DNA from: Chthoniobacterales bacterium
GTDB taxonomy: Bacteria > Verrucomicrobiota > Verrucomicrobiia > Chthoniobacterales > UBA6821
Length of the DNA stretch: 7,652 bases
Direction: 5' to 3'
Assembly: GCA_021733705.1 (NCBI GenBank)
Contig: JAIPKF010000065.1
Location: 1 to 7,652 of the forward strand
Shown: positions 6,520 to 7,652 of the stretch, piece after piece
Numbering within the stretch: the stretch's first letter is position 1
Layout: each line of letters opens with the position of its first letter
Position numbers and translations under genes: made by a program
The notes under the pieces: model-generated
What the model was told of the DNA's origin: nothing
The model's input: the letters and a program-made list of their open reading frames with translations, nothing else
Database searches by the model: none

Positions 6520-6532
6520 CCGGATATTTCAT
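6501..6532. repeat. Near-perfect 32-bp palindrome at the A/B junction
   Basis: ATGAAATATGCGGGTT (6501-6516) is followed immediately by AACCCGGATATTTCAT (6517-6532), its reverse complement apart from one pair (6510/6523). It forms because the right end of copy A and the left end of copy B share the central GTTAAC (6514-6519). It could extrude as a cruciform or act as a hairpin in RNA. Confidence 0.85.
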
Positions 6533-6699
6533 ACCGATCTACTGCGTAAGCCGGGAAGCCAGATGGATGCTGCGTTAGACTCACATTTAGATTTGGACAG
6601 TATGTACACATACAGCCCGGCATCAAAATGCTCGTCTGCCTTGCCCCATCAGCCTTCACGGCCTCCTCGTTACGATCAGTATGAAATATCCGGGTTAAC
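6514..6699 (+). repeat. Repeat element copy B (186 bp, perfect terminal inverted repeats)
   Basis: The ends are exact inverted repeats of 21 bp, beginning GTTAACCCGGATATTTC (from 6514) and ending GAAATATCCGGGTTAAC (to 6699); allowing one mismatch they extend to 26 bp and include GATC on both sides. A weaker central hairpin is GTATG (6600-6604) with CATAC (6609-6613), followed by the conserved block AGCCCGGCATCA. It overlaps copy A by six bases on the left. On the right its GTTAAC contains the TAA stop of the pseudouridine synthase gene. No target duplication is evident. Confidence 0.85.
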
Positions 6700-7456
6700 T
6701 TGATAAAGGTAATTTTTTATGAGCTCCTGCTGTGAGTTTTAGGAGTGCTTCTTTTTCTTGAAGGGTGAGTTCTCTATATTTTCCTGAACCTAATTGGCGT
6801 AGTTTCAGTGGGCCAATACGTGTTCTAACAAGTCGTTTAACATCAAAACCGAGTTGTCCAAGCATCACACGAATCTGGCGCTTTAAGCCTTGATGCAGGA
6901 CTAGTTTGATTTTGCATGGGCCGAGTTCGGTTACAGATTCAACACGTGCAACCTTTCCTTCGATCCATGTTCCTTTCTTCAGGGCCGCGGCTGCTTTTTC
7001 GTTGAATGGCTTATCCAAGATCACTTCATATTCTTTGTCGATACCGCGGGAGGGGTGGAGAAGTCGTTGAGACAAAGTGCCATCATTGGTGATGAGTAGA
7101 AGACCCTCACTCTCTTTATCAAGACGCCCCACGTGAAAGAGTGTTGCTGCATCTGAAGGAAGAAGATCAAAAATAGTTCTCTCTGCAAAACGATCGGCAC
7201 GTGTACAAATATAACCAGCTGGTTTATGGAGTAAAAGGTAGCGCAAAGGGGCTTGACGTACTTGTTTTCCCTTCACTCGAACATCATCCTCAGGAGCAAT
7301 TTTTTTTGCTAAATCACGACAGAAACTACCATTAACTGCCACAGAGCCTTTGAGAATCAGTTCTTCAACAGAACGTCGCGAACCAAAGCCAGCCGAAGCA
7401 AGAAATTTGTTAATACGGATGCCCTGTTGAGGCTTGTTGAGAGAAGGAGTGGTCAC
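6695..7456 (-). CDS. rRNA pseudouridine synthase, RsuA/RluB/RluF family
   Basis: This 253-residue cytoplasmic enzyme should isomerise a specific uridine in rRNA to pseudouridine. An N-terminal S4 RNA-binding domain (about 13-60: IRINKFLASAGFGSRRS, then VNG) precedes the catalytic domain with HKPAGYICT (77-85), GRLDKESEGLLLITNDG (110-126) carrying catalytic D113, HPSRGIDKEYEV (134-145) and HQGLKRQIRVML (188-199). All family motifs are intact. Whether it acts on 23S (RluB/RluE/RluF-like) or 16S (RsuA-like) rRNA cannot be told from the motifs, so I give no symbol. The start is GTG at 7456, with no ATG before the motifs and no Shine-Dalgarno. The TAA stop (6697-6695) lies inside repeat copy B, and copy C begins 56 bases upstream of the start, so the gene is bracketed by inverted copies. 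Confidence 0.93.
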   Translation of the reverse strand: MTTPSLNKPQQGIRINKFLASAGFGSRRSVEELILKGSVAVNGSFCRDLAKKIAPEDDVRVKGKQVRQAPLRYLLLHKPAGYICTRADRFAERTIFDLLPSDAATLFHVGRLDKESEGLLLITNDGTLSQRLLHPSRGIDKEYEVILDKPFNEKAAAALKKGTWIEGKVARVESVTELGPCKIKLVLHQGLKRQIRVMLGQLGFDVKRLVRTRIGPLKLRQLGSGKYRELTLQEKEALLKLTAGAHKKLPLSS

Positions 7457-7512
7457 AATAGGAGAGGGCTGCTTTGAAAGAGATTATTCATTAGAATAGC
7501 TTTTTTGAACCT

Positions 7513-7652
7513 GCTAGCCCGCATATTTCATACTGAATCGTCATGAGGCGCCGTGCAAAGCTTATTAGTACAAGGCGGGCGAAGGATTGTGATGCCGGGC
7601 TGTATGTTTCATACCGCCCAAGTCACAATTCGAGACCAACGCAGTAATGATG
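7513..7652 (-). repeat. Repeat element copy C (inverted, runs off the window)
   Basis: Reading on the minus strand, this copy ends with GTATGAAATATGCGGGC (from 7533) and CTAGC at 7517-7513. It matches copy A up to the window edge (7652 corresponds to 6379), with the closest match at 7513-7606. The central hairpin is GGGCTGTATG (7597-7606) with CATACCGCCC (7610-7619), one mismatch. Its missing end lies beyond the window. Its orientation is opposite to copies A and B, with the same end facing the pseudouridine synthase gene. Confidence 0.85.

Larger units (their letters stand above)
6241..6700. other. Gene-free region filled by two repeat copies
   Basis: No protein gene is supported here. The first 90 bases are AT-rich leader sequence of the minus-strand secreted-protein gene. 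From 6331 to 6699 the region consists of tandem repeat copies A and B. A plus-strand reading frame of 103 codons (6392-6703) crosses both copies but only reflects the repeats, which lie in phase (183 bases apart). Confidence 0.8.

Noticed and set aside
6392..6703. 103-codon plus-strand reading frame with internally repeated peptide (MYSYSPAS / MYTYSPAS, HEICGLT / YEISGLT)
   Set aside because: The peptide repeats are a direct consequence of repeat copies A and B being 183 bases apart, a multiple of three. There is no ribosome binding site, and the frame is not a conserved feature of the single copies.
6331..7652. CRISPR array or insertion sequence
   Set aside because: There are only a few ~190-bp copies with no regular spacers, and no transposase reading frame lies within or beside them.

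Overview
The window looks like a chromosomal segment of a member of the Chlamydiota, most likely one of the amoeba- or arthropod-associated families rather than Chlamydia itself. The reasons are a DhnA/FbaB-type class I aldolase, a CesT-type type III secretion chaperone next to a probable effector, few recognisable Shine-Dalgarno sequences, moderate-to-low G+C, and a dispersed short repeat family. The presence of ilvC fits a larger-genome environmental relative. This assignment is inference; no rRNA or other marker gene is present.

Left part (1-2700). Position 1 lies inside the end of a short inverted-repeat element whose last bases supply the stop codon of fbaB (minus strand, 27-1091). Divergent from fbaB is a plus-strand pair: a CesT-like secretion chaperone (1309-1764), then a probable secreted effector split by an apparent frameshift into 1792-2109 and 2061-2591. 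The last ~55 residues of the effector match the C-terminal half of a eukaryotic R-SNARE (VAMP/synaptobrevin) layer by layer, including the central arginine. An intrinsic terminator at 2640-2677 closes this unit. This is the most interesting part of the window: a candidate chaperone/SNARE-mimic effector module.

Middle part (2700-6240). All genes are on the minus strand. In transcription order they are: a secreted protein of unknown function with a possible His/Cys dyad (6240-5506), a DUF983-type zinc-ribbon membrane protein (5483-4956), a cysteine desulfurase (4954-3818, one base after the previous stop) and, after a 131-base gap with its own promoter-like sequence, ilvC (3686-2700).

Right part (6241-7652). 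Two tandem copies (A and B) of a ~190-bp element with terminal inverted repeats fill 6331-6699. An RsuA/RluB-type rRNA pseudouridine synthase follows on the minus strand (7456-6695). A third copy (C) in opposite orientation runs from 7513 off the right edge. In both cases where a gene reads into an element end (fbaB and the pseudouridine synthase), the stop codon lies at the same aligned position inside the element.
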